64,000 nucleotides of DNA from Vibrio breoganii (GTDB lineage Bacteria > Pseudomonadota > Gammaproteobacteria > Enterobacterales > Vibrionaceae): positions 744,001-808,000 of the forward strand of contig NZ_CP016178.1 of NCBI RefSeq assembly GCF_001677275.1. Reading direction: 5' to 3'. A model generated the notes under the pieces. That model was not told the origin of the DNA and searched no databases. It was given only the letters and a program-made list of their open reading frames with translations. Each line of letters opens with the position of its first letter. Position 1 is the stretch's first letter. The position numbers were made by a program, and so were the translations under genes. Shown piece by piece: positions 36,912 through 45,563 of this stretch.

Positions 36912-36937
36912 CGACGCTTAGTTAAACTTTAGCCATC

Positions 36938-36970
36938 TTTATGGAGCTCTCAATCAGAGCTCCATTTTTC
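36938..36970 (+). terminator. Terminator of the porin gene
   Basis: Stem ATGGAGCTCT / AGAGCTCCAT with loop CAATC followed by TTTTTC. It lies beyond the tandem repeats. Confidence 0.85.
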
Positions 36971-37260
36971 TATGCACCTTATTTACTATCCCTTCTCGTT
37001 CTACTGTACATCCCCTCAATATTCACCCTGTTTTTCCGCAAACGATTGCATAAATTAAAACGCCACTTCCATTAGAATTTTTAATGCTAAGACAAAAATA
37101 ATCTATCGTGTAGCACGCGAAATTCGTGATCCAATCCAAATAAATTCCCCCTACTTACGGTACTTCCTCAAGGATTGATTTTGATCACAATAAAAATGTC
37201 TGCGTTGCAACACAATGCGCCCCGAAATCAATCACATCCCTTTTTTACGAGAATTATATA
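36971..37260 (+). promoter_or_regulatory. Upstream region of the serine transporter with a CRP-like site
   Basis: A 290-bp AT-rich leader. At 37174-37189 ATTGA-N6-TCACA has a perfect right half and a partial left half of the CRP consensus (TGTGA-N6-TCACA). Catabolite control would suit an amino-acid catabolic operon, but this is a single-site prediction. Confidence 0.4.
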
Positions 37261-38514
37261 ATGACAACAACGATTATCGCAGAACAAGTATCAGGGAAAA
37301 CACGTAAATGGACTTATCAAGACATCACATGGTGTCTCTCTCTTTTTGGTACAGCTGTAGGTGCAGGCGTACTTTTCCTTCCAATTAAAGCGGGCGCTGG
37401 CGGTTTTTGGCCATTAGTTATTCTAGCCCTAATTGCAGCACCTATGACATGGTTTGCTCATAAGAGCTTAGCCCGTTTTGTTCTTTCATCTAAGAACGAG
37501 AATGCAGACATTACCGACGTCGTTGAAGAACATTTTGGAAAGACTGGCGCAAACATTATTACCTTTGCCTACTTCTTCGCCATCTACCCAATCGTTCTCA
37601 TCTACGGTGTAGGTATCACTAACACCGTGGATTCTTTCATGGTGAATCAACTTGGCATGGAATCTGTTCCACGCTGGTTACTTTCTGGTGGATTAATTGC
37701 CCTAATGACAGGTGGCGTAGTATTCGGTAAGGAACTGATGCTAAAAGCAACATCTGCAATGGTATATCCATTGGTGCTTATCTTGCTTGCGCTATCGGTT
37801 TACCTAATTCCAGACTGGAATACATCAATGATGTCAGTGACTCCTGAATGGACCACACTGCCTTCTACTATTTGGTTGGCTATCCCAATCATCGTATTCT
37901 CATTTAACCACAGCCCGATCATCAGCCAGTTCACTAAAGAACAGCGTAAAACCTACGGCAAAGATGCACACAAAAAAACAGACATGATCACCGGCGGCGC
38001 GTCAGCAATGCTTATGGGTTTCGTTATGTTCTTCGTATTTTCGGTCGTGTTGTCTCTATCTCCTGAGCAACTAGCGCAAGCACAAGCTGAAAACATCTCT
38101 GTACTTTCTTACCTAGCAAATGTTCATGCGTCACCAATCATCTCTATTTTGGGTCCAGTAATCGCGTTCGCAGCCATCACTTCAAGCTACTTTGGTCACT
38201 TCCTAGGTGCTCATGAAGGTTTGGTTGGTCTTGCTAAATCACGCTCAAACGCTTCTGCAAGTAAGATTGATAAGATTGCTTTGGGCTTCATCGTAGTAAC
38301 CACTTGGATTGTAGCCATTGTTAACCCAAGTATCCTTGGCATGATTGAAGCAATTGGCGCACCTATGATTGCTGCAATTCTATTCATTATGCCTGTCTTT
38401 GCGATGTACAAAGTTCCAGCAATGAAGAAGCTAGCAACCACTAAAGCAGCTCGTATCTTCACGCTTATCTGTGGTATCGCAGCGATCACTTCTGCAACGT
38501 ACGGCATCTTCTAA
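37261..38514 (+). CDS. sdaC: Serine/proton symporter, SdaC-like (HAAAP family)
   Basis: This 417-residue protein has 11 membrane helices of the hydroxy/aromatic amino acid permease family: WCLSLFGTAVGAGVLFLPIKAGAGGFWPLVILAL at the first helix, and FSFNHSPIISQFTKEQRKTYG mid-protein, a signature of SdaC/YhaO-type carriers. It should import L-serine, possibly threonine, with protons. The gene directly downstream encodes serine dehydratase, the same pairing as E. coli sdaC-sdaB, so serine is the probable substrate. Confidence 0.88.
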   Translation: MTTTIIAEQVSGKTRKWTYQDITWCLSLFGTAVGAGVLFLPIKAGAGGFWPLVILALIAAPMTWFAHKSLARFVLSSKNENADITDVVEEHFGKTGANIITFAYFFAIYPIVLIYGVGITNTVDSFMVNQLGMESVPRWLLSGGLIALMTGGVVFGKELMLKATSAMVYPLVLILLALSVYLIPDWNTSMMSVTPEWTTLPSTIWLAIPIIVFSFNHSPIISQFTKEQRKTYGKDAHKKTDMITGGASAMLMGFVMFFVFSVVLSLSPEQLAQAQAENISVLSYLANVHASPIISILGPVIAFAAITSSYFGHFLGAHEGLVGLAKSRSNASASKIDKIALGFIVVTTWIVAIVNPSILGMIEAIGAPMIAAILFIMPVFAMYKVPAMKKLATTKAARIFTLICGIAAITSATYGIF

Positions 38515-38530
38515 TAAACCTGGATGCTCA

Positions 38531-38563
38531 ATAGCCCTTAGCTTATGGCTAGGGGCTTTTTAT
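38531..38563 (+). terminator. Intergenic hairpin between sdaC and sdaA
   Basis: Stem AGCCCTTAGC / GCTAGGGGCT with a short loop and TTTTTATT after it. A typical terminator within the pair, so the downstream gene may be made at a lower level or from its own promoter. Confidence 0.8.
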
Positions 38564-38603
38564 TCTGCTCTCCCCTTTATTTCACAATAAGGCATGAATA
38601 ATC

Positions 38604-39965
38604 ATGATCAGTATTTTTGATATTTACAAAATTGGCGTTGGCCCTTCTAGTTCTCATACTGTAGGTCCAATGAAGGCTGGCTATGAATTCGTTGAAGAAC
38701 TCAAGCACATGGCAACCTTGCAGTCAGTCACCAAGGTAACGGTCGATGTCTATGGCTCACTATCATTAACCGGCAAAGGTCACCATACCGACATTGCGAT
38801 TATCATGGGCCTTGCGGGCAACCTTCCGCAAACCGTTGATATTGATTCGATAGATGGATTTATCAAAAATGTAGAGCAAACAGGCAAGCTGGCTTTAGAT
38901 ACTGGCAGTCACATCGTTGATTTCCCTACCTCTGGTGGGATGAACTTCCATTCTGAAAACCTAGCGCTGCATGAAAACGGCATGCAAATCCATGCATGGG
39001 CTGACAATGAGCTAGTACATAGCAAAACCTACTACTCTATCGGTGGCGGATTTATTGTCGATGAAGCCTCTTTTGGTCAGTCTGAAGCGCTAACCGTTGA
39101 AGTCCCATACCCTTTTGATTCGGCAACTTCGCTTGTTGAACAAGCGGTTGAAAGCGGACTTTCTATTAGCACCTTAGTACTTAAGAATGAGAAAGCACTG
39201 CATTCAGATGAGGCTATCTCGAGCTATCTTGCTGCTATTTGGCAAACCATGTCTGATGGCATTGAACGAGGCATGAATACAGAGGGGGTATTACCTGGAC
39301 CACTTCGTGTTTACCGCCGCGCACCTTGTCTTTACAAAAAGCTTTCCACGTCTGCCGGCACTAACGCAGACCCTATGGCAGTAGTAGATTGGATTAACCT
39401 ATTTGCATTTGCTGTAAATGAAGAAAATGCTGCAGGTGGCCGAGTAGTAACCGCCCCAACAAATGGCGCGTGTGGGATCGTTCCTGCAGTACTCGCTTAC
39501 TACGATAAATTCATTCAACCTGTAACAGCAAAAGAATATACCCGTTACTTTACAGCGTCAGGTGCAATCGGTAGTTTGTACAAGCGTAACGCCTCTATCT
39601 CAGGTGCAGAAGTTGGTTGCCAAGGCGAAGTGGGCGTTGCATGTTCTATGGCAGCTGCAGGTTTAGCTGAGCTAATGGGCGGCAGTCCAGAGCAGGTTTG
39701 CATGGCGGCGGAAATCGGTATGGAACACAACCTTGGCTTAACGTGCGATCCAGTTGCAGGACAAGTTCAAGTACCATGTATCGAAAGAAACGGCATTGCT
39801 GCAGTGAAAGCGGTTAACTCGGCTCGTATGGCATTAGGCCGCACCTCTGCCGCTCGAGTATCCCTTGATAAGGTTATCGAGACCATGCTTGAAACCGGTA
39901 AAGACATGAACGCTAAATACCGTGAGACCTCTCAAGGTGGCTTAGCTATTAAGGTGCTTTGCTAA
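38604..39965 (+). CDS. sdaA: L-serine ammonia-lyase (iron-sulfur type, single chain)
   Basis: This 453-residue fused alpha/beta enzyme has the N-terminal beta domain ([28 protein letters not shown]), then the catalytic alpha domain with the 4Fe-4S-ligating cysteines in [20 protein letters not shown] and [16 protein letters not shown]. It turns L-serine into pyruvate and ammonia without PLP. Length matches E. coli SdaA/SdaB. It works with the adjacent transporter in serine use as a carbon and nitrogen source. A strong terminator follows. Confidence 0.93.
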   Translation: MISIFDIYKIGVGPSSSHTVGPMKAGYEFVEELKHMATLQSVTKVTVDVYGSLSLTGKGHHTDIAIIMGLAGNLPQTVDIDSIDGFIKNVEQTGKLALDTGSHIVDFPTSGGMNFHSENLALHENGMQIHAWADNELVHSKTYYSIGGGFIVDEASFGQSEALTVEVPYPFDSATSLVEQAVESGLSISTLVLKNEKALHSDEAISSYLAAIWQTMSDGIERGMNTEGVLPGPLRVYRRAPCLYKKLSTSAGTNADPMAVVDWINLFAFAVNEENAAGGRVVTAPTNGACGIVPAVLAYYDKFIQPVTAKEYTRYFTASGAIGSLYKRNASISGAEVGCQGEVGVACSMAAAGLAELMGGSPEQVCMAAEIGMEHNLGLTCDPVAGQVQVPCIERNGIAAVKAVNSARMALGRTSAARVSLDKVIETMLETGKDMNAKYRETSQGGLAIKVLC

Positions 39966-40004
39966 AAGTTTCTTTTGCTAAAAAGTAGGTTACTCAATAA
40001 ATAC

Positions 40005-40036
40005 AATGGCCCAGCACTAAGCTGGGCCTTTCTTTA
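40005..40036. terminator. Terminator between sdaA and the SYLF-like lipoprotein gene
   Basis: Stem GGCCCAGC / GCTGGGCC with loop ACTAA, followed by TTTCTTTATT on the plus strand. It separates the two convergent genes. Confidence 0.85.
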
Positions 40037-40049
40037 TTGGCTTAACCAA

Positions 40050-41537
40050 TTAGAAGCGGCGCGTTAGAGAGGACACAAACTGGCGTTTGTCAGAACCGTT
40101 TTGTCCATATTCCGCTTGAATTGCCCATGAACGGTTGAAGTTGTAGCTTGCTCCTACTAGACCCATCCATTTGTCGATGTTTTCTTGCTCAATTTTGTAG
40201 GTGATGTGCATATCATCAGGTAGTTGACCATAGTGCTCACCATAAATGGTTAGCGTGCTATCTAAATAGCTAACACCAATATACACATCAACGCTGCTCG
40301 TATCCTTAAGTGGGATCTGCTTACCAACACGTGGGCTAACACTAAATACAAGCTCCTCTGCCCTTGCATGCTTCATATCGATATAACTGACTGAAACTGG
40401 TATCGCTAGAAAGTAGTCTCTCCAACCGGCTGCAAAGGTAGCGCCTATGGTGTAGTTCCATCCATCCAAGTCGACATCTAGCGCCGCATCCCAACCGTTA
40501 GAGCCATTCCATGAATCACAAAAATCAGGCTTACCAGGACCCGGCCTTGAGCATATAGGGCTTTCAATAATGGCATCCCCAATACCATTACCAACAGAGC
40601 CGTCTGATTGAAACTCGACGTGTGCCATACCATTAACTTTACCCACAGTGGCAAATACATTCATAAAAGGAAACACCCAAGCATCTATTTTCAACTGAGG
40701 CGTTTGACTATGAGAGTAGTTGTTATCAAATGACATAAACTCCATAGGTATAGTGCTCCCCCCGTTGATGCCAGAAAACCCGGCTTCGAGACCCGAGATC
40801 GTCATATCCTGCTTGGTTTCGGCATAAAGAATGCTAATACCAAAAGGTAAAGGCAGGCTAAATCCTTGGTCAACCACATCCTGAGCGAAGAATGGTAATG
40901 GCCTATCCCATTTCGGGTTCGACTCATCACCAGCTGACTCATGATTGGCAAATTTCGCATTACCCACCCCAGTTTCGGTCAGTTCTTCGTTTACCGATAC
41001 CGACATCAAACGGGCACTCCCCACAGCTGAGGCACTAGACTCGAACACCAGATACGTAGGAATCTCGCTATCTTCTAGATAATATACCTGCTCGGTCTCT
41101 ATACCACTGGCGCTTATATTCCAGTCAGTCCCCCAAGAAGACTCGCTGAAACCCTCACTAAACTTTTCAAGGTTCTCAGGGGTATCAAGAACAGAAATCA
41201 TTCTGTAGCTACTCAGGCCAAGGCCAGCGCCTACATCGTAACGATAAAGGTCAATGTAGGTGGTAGAGTCATCAACATTGTTATAGACAGCACCTATACC
41301 CGTGCCTCCGCCCACCAATGGCACCTTAATGTTCGACATTACACCCGTCGCATACCCTTCTGCTTCTTCTAGTTGAGCATGAATTTCTGGGTAGACCTCT
41401 GCCAGTTCTTCTATTAACTGCTCACTTTCATCATCTATTGATTGGCGGATCTCTTCTCTCTCTTCGTATGGGATCGAAGAGCTACAAGCCGTCATAAACA
41501 AAGCGATACAACTGGTAAATACAAAGGGGGTGCGCAT
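40050..41537 (-). CDS. Lipoprotein with SYLF-like N-terminus and beta-barrel-like C-terminus
   Basis: This protein of about 495 residues is read from ATG 41537 (MRTPFVFTSCIALFMTACSSS, lipobox FMTAC). The frame continues to a TTG at 41552 with no better site. The first 150 or so mature residues contain EAEGYATGVMSNIKVPLVGGGTGIGAVYNNVDD, like the YSC84/SYLF lipid-binding fold. The rest is long, glycine- and aromatic-rich and alternating, ending VGASYNFNRSWAIQAEYGQNGSDKRQFVSSLTRRF with a final phenylalanine, as in outer-membrane barrels. A fusion of lipid-binding and barrel parts is suggested. Function unknown. Confidence 0.62.
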   Translation of the reverse strand: MRTPFVFTSCIALFMTACSSSIPYEEREEIRQSIDDESEQLIEELAEVYPEIHAQLEEAEGYATGVMSNIKVPLVGGGTGIGAVYNNVDDSTTYIDLYRYDVGAGLGLSSYRMISVLDTPENLEKFSEGFSESSWGTDWNISASGIETEQVYYLEDSEIPTYLVFESSASAVGSARLMSVSVNEELTETGVGNAKFANHESAGDESNPKWDRPLPFFAQDVVDQGFSLPLPFGISILYAETKQDMTISGLEAGFSGINGGSTIPMEFMSFDNNYSHSQTPQLKIDAWVFPFMNVFATVGKVNGMAHVEFQSDGSVGNGIGDAIIESPICSRPGPGKPDFCDSWNGSNGWDAALDVDLDGWNYTIGATFAAGWRDYFLAIPVSVSYIDMKHARAEELVFSVSPRVGKQIPLKDTSSVDVYIGVSYLDSTLTIYGEHYGQLPDDMHITYKIEQENIDKWMGLVGASYNFNRSWAIQAEYGQNGSDKRQFVSSLTRRF

Positions 41538-42067
41538 AGTGCCATAAGCCAACTGGTTACAAAGTGCGCGCAGGTTAACATGATGAAGATCCCCAACCTA
41601 TCACTCAGGCTTATACCGATCCTCACTCTTATTTAAGTATTCAATTGAGCCTAGTGATGAATTAAAGAGCGATACGAAAAAGAGGGCTTTAAATGTAGAG
41701 AATTTCTTGCAATTGCTATCATTGGCATCAATGGATCGAATGATGAAACGGAGATAAGGTTTAATCTAGAGAAATAGTTTCAGTTGCGATACCACAATTT
41801 GAACACTTCATGCCTCTTGTCTGAACCAACATTTTGAAAGGAATGCCCAATATCCGGTTTCTTTGATGGTTAACCACTGAACGCATTGGACACCGTCAGG
41901 GAGTATACAAACCAAAAGCTTTCGCTGTATGAGGAAAGAAAGCAGTATTTAGCATGAAAACGGTAGCTTGATAAAGGCTATGTTTGTCGATGTAACCTTA
42001 CACCCACTACCGTTTATAGTTCAGTTCCAGTTAATAAGGAAGGAACCTTTTGATATCTGACACCACA
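41538..42067. other. 530-bp intergenic region with repeat copy A
   Basis: No gene-sized ORF. It contains the promoter region of the SYLF-like gene at the left and a structured repeat (41947-42024) at the right, close to the stop of the PheC-like gene. Confidence 0.5.
41947..42024 (+). repeat. Structured repeat copy A
   Basis: About 78 bp, starting ATTTAGCATGAAAACGG and ending CTACCGTTTATAGTTCAG. AAACGGTAG pairs with CTACCGTTT, and a conserved CGATGTAACC lies in the loop. The same pattern is at 42999-43077. The two copies flank the PheC-like gene. Confidence 0.7.
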
Positions 42068-42829
42068 TTATTTAAGGGCGTTCTTTTCCATCAAATCTTC
42101 TTCAACGCCTTTTAGTTTCATCTCATCCATAATGAAGTTTACAGTATTAAGAAGACGTTGCTCCCCTTTAGGGATCAAGTAGCCGAACTGGCTCTTAGTG
42201 AATGGGTCAGCACAACTTGATGCCTCTAAGCGCTTATCAATGCTTTGATAATACAGAGCTTCTGGCGTCTCGGTGACCATCACATCGACCTTACCTTCTG
42301 CAACCGCCTCAGGTACATCTAGATTATTTTCATAGGTAGTAAACTTGGCGCTAGTCAGGTGTTCTTTGGCGAACAACTCGTTTGTCCCACCAATGTTATA
42401 GCCCACCTTAGTGCTGGCTTGGTTTGCTTCTTCTAGGGTATCGTATTTTTCTGCGTTGCCTTTAGCGACCAAAAAGCACTTGCCAAACGTCATGTAGCCT
42501 TGAGTCTGCTCAGCGTTCAACTGACGTTGCATCTTACGAGTAATACCCCCCATAGCAATATCATACTGATCTTGCGCTAGGCCATCCAACAGCCCTTTCC
42601 AAGTGGTCTCCACAAACTCAACCTTGACGCCAAGCTGATCAGCCATATGCTTTGCCACATCAATATCGTAACCACTAAGTGTCTCGCCATCGTGGTAAGA
42701 GAATGGGCGATAGTCACCCGTAGTACCTACTCTTAGTACACCCTCTTTCTGGATATCGTCTAGACGGTCCGCGTGTGCAACACCCACGGTCATCAGGCCC
42801 AGAGAGAGACCTAAGATTAGTGTTTTCAT
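42068..42829 (-). CDS. Periplasmic binding protein related to cyclohexadienyl dehydratase (PheC-like)
   Basis: This 253-residue protein has a signal peptide (MKTLILGLSLGLMTVGVAHA) and a family 3 amino-acid-binding fold: VGTTGDYRPFSYHDGETLSGYDIDVAKHM, DIAMGGITRKMQ, NIGGTNELFAKEHLT, and VMVTETPEALYYQ. The order and spacing of TTGDYRPF, GGTNE and the Glu in TETPEA parallel periplasmic cyclohexadienyl dehydratase (PheC), which evolved from such binding proteins. It may therefore be an enzyme that makes phenylalanine or an amino-acid binder. No permease or ATPase is adjacent, which favours an orphan role. Confidence 0.72.
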   Translation of the reverse strand: MKTLILGLSLGLMTVGVAHADRLDDIQKEGVLRVGTTGDYRPFSYHDGETLSGYDIDVAKHMADQLGVKVEFVETTWKGLLDGLAQDQYDIAMGGITRKMQRQLNAEQTQGYMTFGKCFLVAKGNAEKYDTLEEANQASTKVGYNIGGTNELFAKEHLTSAKFTTYENNLDVPEAVAEGKVDVMVTETPEALYYQSIDKRLEASSCADPFTKSQFGYLIPKGEQRLLNTVNFIMDEMKLKGVEEDLMEKNALK

Positions 42830-42998
42830 GAATTAGTCCTTCTTAACAACTGTAAGCCTGACTATACACTAAAATCAAAAATTAATTCCACCCCAATCAT
42901 TTACAAAATCAAATTCATCAACTATGCAATTGAATTTACCAACTAGTAGTTCAGTACTGGCTGCGCTAAGCACTGGGAAAGCTTAAATAGAAGTTATG

Positions 42999-43077
42999 AT
43001 TTAGCATGAAACCGGTTTTTTGTGAAAGCACCGCTTGGCGATGTAACCATACCACTCACTGCCGTTTATGTTTTCAG
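42999..43077 (+). repeat. Structured repeat copy B
   Basis: About 79 bp related to copy A: ATTTAGCATGAAACCGG at one end, CGATGTAACC in the middle and CACTGCCGTTTAT at the other. It lies 170 bp upstream of the PheC-like start codon (that gene reads leftward). Confidence 0.7.
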
Positions 43078-43100
43078 CTGCCACTCATTTACGAGCAACC

Positions 43101-43140
43101 ACAAAAAAGCCCTGCTCTCAAAGAGAGCAGGGCTTTCGAA
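43101..43140 (-). terminator. Terminator of the small gene at 43164
   Basis: Stem AAAGCCCTGCTCTC / GAGAGCAGGGCTTT with a 3-nt loop. On the minus strand it ends in TTTTTTGTG. It lies about 30 bp after the stop of the 63-residue gene. Confidence 0.9.
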
Positions 43141-43163
43141 TAATGTGCAGTATGGCTAATCTA

Positions 43164-43355
43164 TTAGCGCGTCATACCCAAATCTTTTTGCATGTGATCC
43201 GAAAGATCAGATGCATAGTAAGTTGTAGTAGTCTGACCTTTGCCGAAAAGAATATCAACAAGGTGCATCATCAATCCTTTGAAATCAATAGAATAGCTCT
43301 TTGCTTCCTGAGAGCTAGGTACTGCCACGGTGTTAAGATTCATTACTTGCGCCAT
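43164..43355 (-). CDS. Small hypothetical protein with DUF1127-like tail
   Basis: This 63-residue protein has a good AGAGG ribosome site 6 nt before its ATG and a strong terminator, so it is very likely expressed. The N-terminus (MAQVMNLNTVAVPSSQEAKSYSIDFK) is polar. The end, SDLSDHMQKDLGMTR, has the pattern of the YjiS/DUF1127 tail (L-x2-L-x-D-x2-L-x-DIG-x-x-R) with changes. Such small proteins are often RNA-binding or stress regulators. Family assignment is tentative. Confidence 0.65.
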   Translation of the reverse strand: MAQVMNLNTVAVPSSQEAKSYSIDFKGLMMHLVDILFGKGQTTTTYYASDLSDHMQKDLGMTR

Positions 43356-43613
43356 GAGTGCCTCTTTAATTTCTGGTAAGTTTCAATAAGTTATGGCGCA
43401 AATATAGGCAAAATCAGTGTAAGAATAAAACGAGTAAAATTCAGCCTTCGGATTAGTTTTTCTAATTTTACAACGCAGTAACAAGTGCAAAAATCAACCT
43501 ACGGAATAGATGCATAAATCCGCAATTTACGCACTATTCTGTGAATATAAATTCCTATGGCTATTTAAAGGCAGTTTTTGTTTACAAAACAGTCACAATA
43601 AAAAAGTGAAAAT

Positions 43614-45341
43614 TTATGTGGTTAGGCCTAATTTAATTTGTGTCTCAAAGCGCAATGCTTCTCTTGATACAAACTCTAGGAAGCAATCAGCCATCGACAT
43701 CTCAGTCACCGTCCAATCATCACGACAGTTCAGTATCGCCGAATACCCTTCCTTACCCTTCATTGTGTAAGCTGAAGACGTGCCCCAATAGACGTGATCG
43801 TCGCGAATGTCTGTCCAGCCACGAACCTCATCATAGATCCTTAGGTTTTTTACGCGCTGACCTTTTTTCGCATCAAGCACTACCTGATAATCCAACTGAT
43901 AGGAATACGGGTAGCTTCCTGAGCCTGTTCCACTTTCATCAACAGCGTTATCAATAGCGCCTTCCAGCACGTCCTTAATATGACGCCCTTCAATGGAATA
44001 TACGCCAATGGGTACGATGAAAGGCAGTAATTTACCGGCAATGTCAGCCTTACTGATTGGCCCCGCATTTAAAGAGCAGCGCACACCACCCGCATTATGT
44101 ATTGCAAAATCTATGCTGTGCCCACGATGGCGCATCGCATGGTAGAAAGACTCAGCAACTAACGAGCAAATCTCACTCGGCCCTTTTTCATCAGGGATCC
44201 TTACGTGCCTCAGCCCAGTTTTAAGATGGCCTACAACACTCGTTTGCAGCGCATGCACCTCTGGTTTATAGGTTTCAGTTAATAGTTGATGTATCGCAGG
44301 GTCTTTTTTACAGCGCACGATATTAGGATGAGACTGTAAATAGTCGAACACCTGATTATATTCGCCATCACAGTCGCAATCGCTCATCGTCGCATCAAGG
44401 CACAACCGACGACCAATCAGAAGCTCATTTCGACCAAGAAATGCAACGACCTTGCCCGATTCATCAAAATCAATATCACAGTGGCCGATGGCTTGTGCGT
44501 GCAGGCCTGCTTGCACAACGTAAGTGTCGTTAACGCGTTTTCCGTACTCATCTCGGCACGACAAGCCCAGTTCGCTAAAATCACCCTGCAGGACGTGAGA
44601 ATGTCCTCCAATAATCAGGCTAATACCCTTAACACTCTCAGCAAGCTTCAGATCAGCATCGTAGCCAAGGTGGCTAAGCAGTATGATTTTGTTGATCCCT
44701 GATTCACGGATTTGTTCAACCGTGTTGATGGCCGTTTGCGTGGCATTGACGAACGGAGTGTCGGGATCAGGGTTTGCAATGTCCATCATCTTATCTATGG
44801 ATAAACCAAAGATCGCAATCTGTTCACCATCCACTTCATGGGTCAGCCACTTGGCGCTTTTAGAGTGTGGTTGATGTGAGTGTACACTTGGGGTTTCGCT
44901 AAGTCTTAGGGGCTTGCTCTGAAGTTCATTTGAGAGATCCCAGTTGCCACACAATAAAGGGAAGTTGATTTCATTGGCGAACGTGGCAAGGGGACCGTTG
45001 CCCATGTCCAGTTCATGATTTCCCAGCGTCATTGCGGTTAGGTTGAGTTGATTTAGCAGCCTTGAATTCGCTTCGCCCTTGAATAAGGAGAAGTACAGCG
45101 TCCCTTGAAAGCAGTCACCGGCGTGCAAAAAAAGAAACTCTCGACCTGCTTGGTCGGATTGCTGTTTAAGCTCTTGCGAACGTGTTTTTATACGTGCGAA
45201 TCCCCCTACGCTTACATAAGGGTTTAACGTTTGATTCTCTATATTTAAAGACAGCTGTAGTGTTGTTGGCTCAAAATATGAGTGGGTATCGTTGATGTGA
45301 GCGACCCGTATCCTTGTCACTTTTTTCATTCTTTTCTTCAT
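43614..45341 (-). CDS. 5'-nucleotidase / metallophosphatase family protein, UshA-like
   Basis: This 575-residue protein has the calcineurin-type metallophosphatase motifs (NDTHSYF, AGDCFQGT, LGNHELDMG, LLSHLGYDAD, GGHSHVLQGD) and a C-terminal 5'-nucleotidase domain (AIHNAGGVRCSLNAG...SYQLDYQV). It would hydrolyse nucleotides or related phosphoesters. Unlike UshA it starts MKKRMKKVTRIRVAHIND with no hydrophobic signal segment, so it looks cytoplasmic or exported by other means. It is divergent from ybjD. Confidence 0.85.
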   Translation of the reverse strand: MKKRMKKVTRIRVAHINDTHSYFEPTTLQLSLNIENQTLNPYVSVGGFARIKTRSQELKQQSDQAGREFLFLHAGDCFQGTLYFSLFKGEANSRLLNQLNLTAMTLGNHELDMGNGPLATFANEINFPLLCGNWDLSNELQSKPLRLSETPSVHSHQPHSKSAKWLTHEVDGEQIAIFGLSIDKMMDIANPDPDTPFVNATQTAINTVEQIRESGINKIILLSHLGYDADLKLAESVKGISLIIGGHSHVLQGDFSELGLSCRDEYGKRVNDTYVVQAGLHAQAIGHCDIDFDESGKVVAFLGRNELLIGRRLCLDATMSDCDCDGEYNQVFDYLQSHPNIVRCKKDPAIHQLLTETYKPEVHALQTSVVGHLKTGLRHVRIPDEKGPSEICSLVAESFYHAMRHRGHSIDFAIHNAGGVRCSLNAGPISKADIAGKLLPFIVPIGVYSIEGRHIKDVLEGAIDNAVDESGTGSGSYPYSYQLDYQVVLDAKKGQRVKNLRIYDEVRGWTDIRDDHVYWGTSSAYTMKGKEGYSAILNCRDDWTVTEMSMADCFLEFVSREALRFETQIKLGLTT

Positions 45342-45563
45342 TCATTCATCTCTAGTTTCAAGGCCATTGTAGTCGGGCGAATATGACAAACCAATGAATT
45401 ATTTTCTGGAGCGTATAAAACCTTATCTGACCCAGTATCTACGTGGCTTGTTTAGGTTCTAATTTCCCTAGAAGAACATAAAATATCAATTAGTTAGAAA
45501 CATGCGAAGCTTCGCAGTGCAAATCCGGTCTGTTTTCTATAATGAAAGGAAAAGGGGTAGATT

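Noticed and set aside
41947..43077. attC sites of an integron array
   Set aside because: The two repeats lack the inverse and core RYYYAAC / GTTRRRY boxes and the usual single-gene-cassette series; no integrase is present.
43510..43770. 86-codon plus-strand frame at the 3' end of the nucleotidase gene
   Set aside because: Mostly a shadow of the 5'-nucleotidase frame, with no ribosome site and no recognisable domain.
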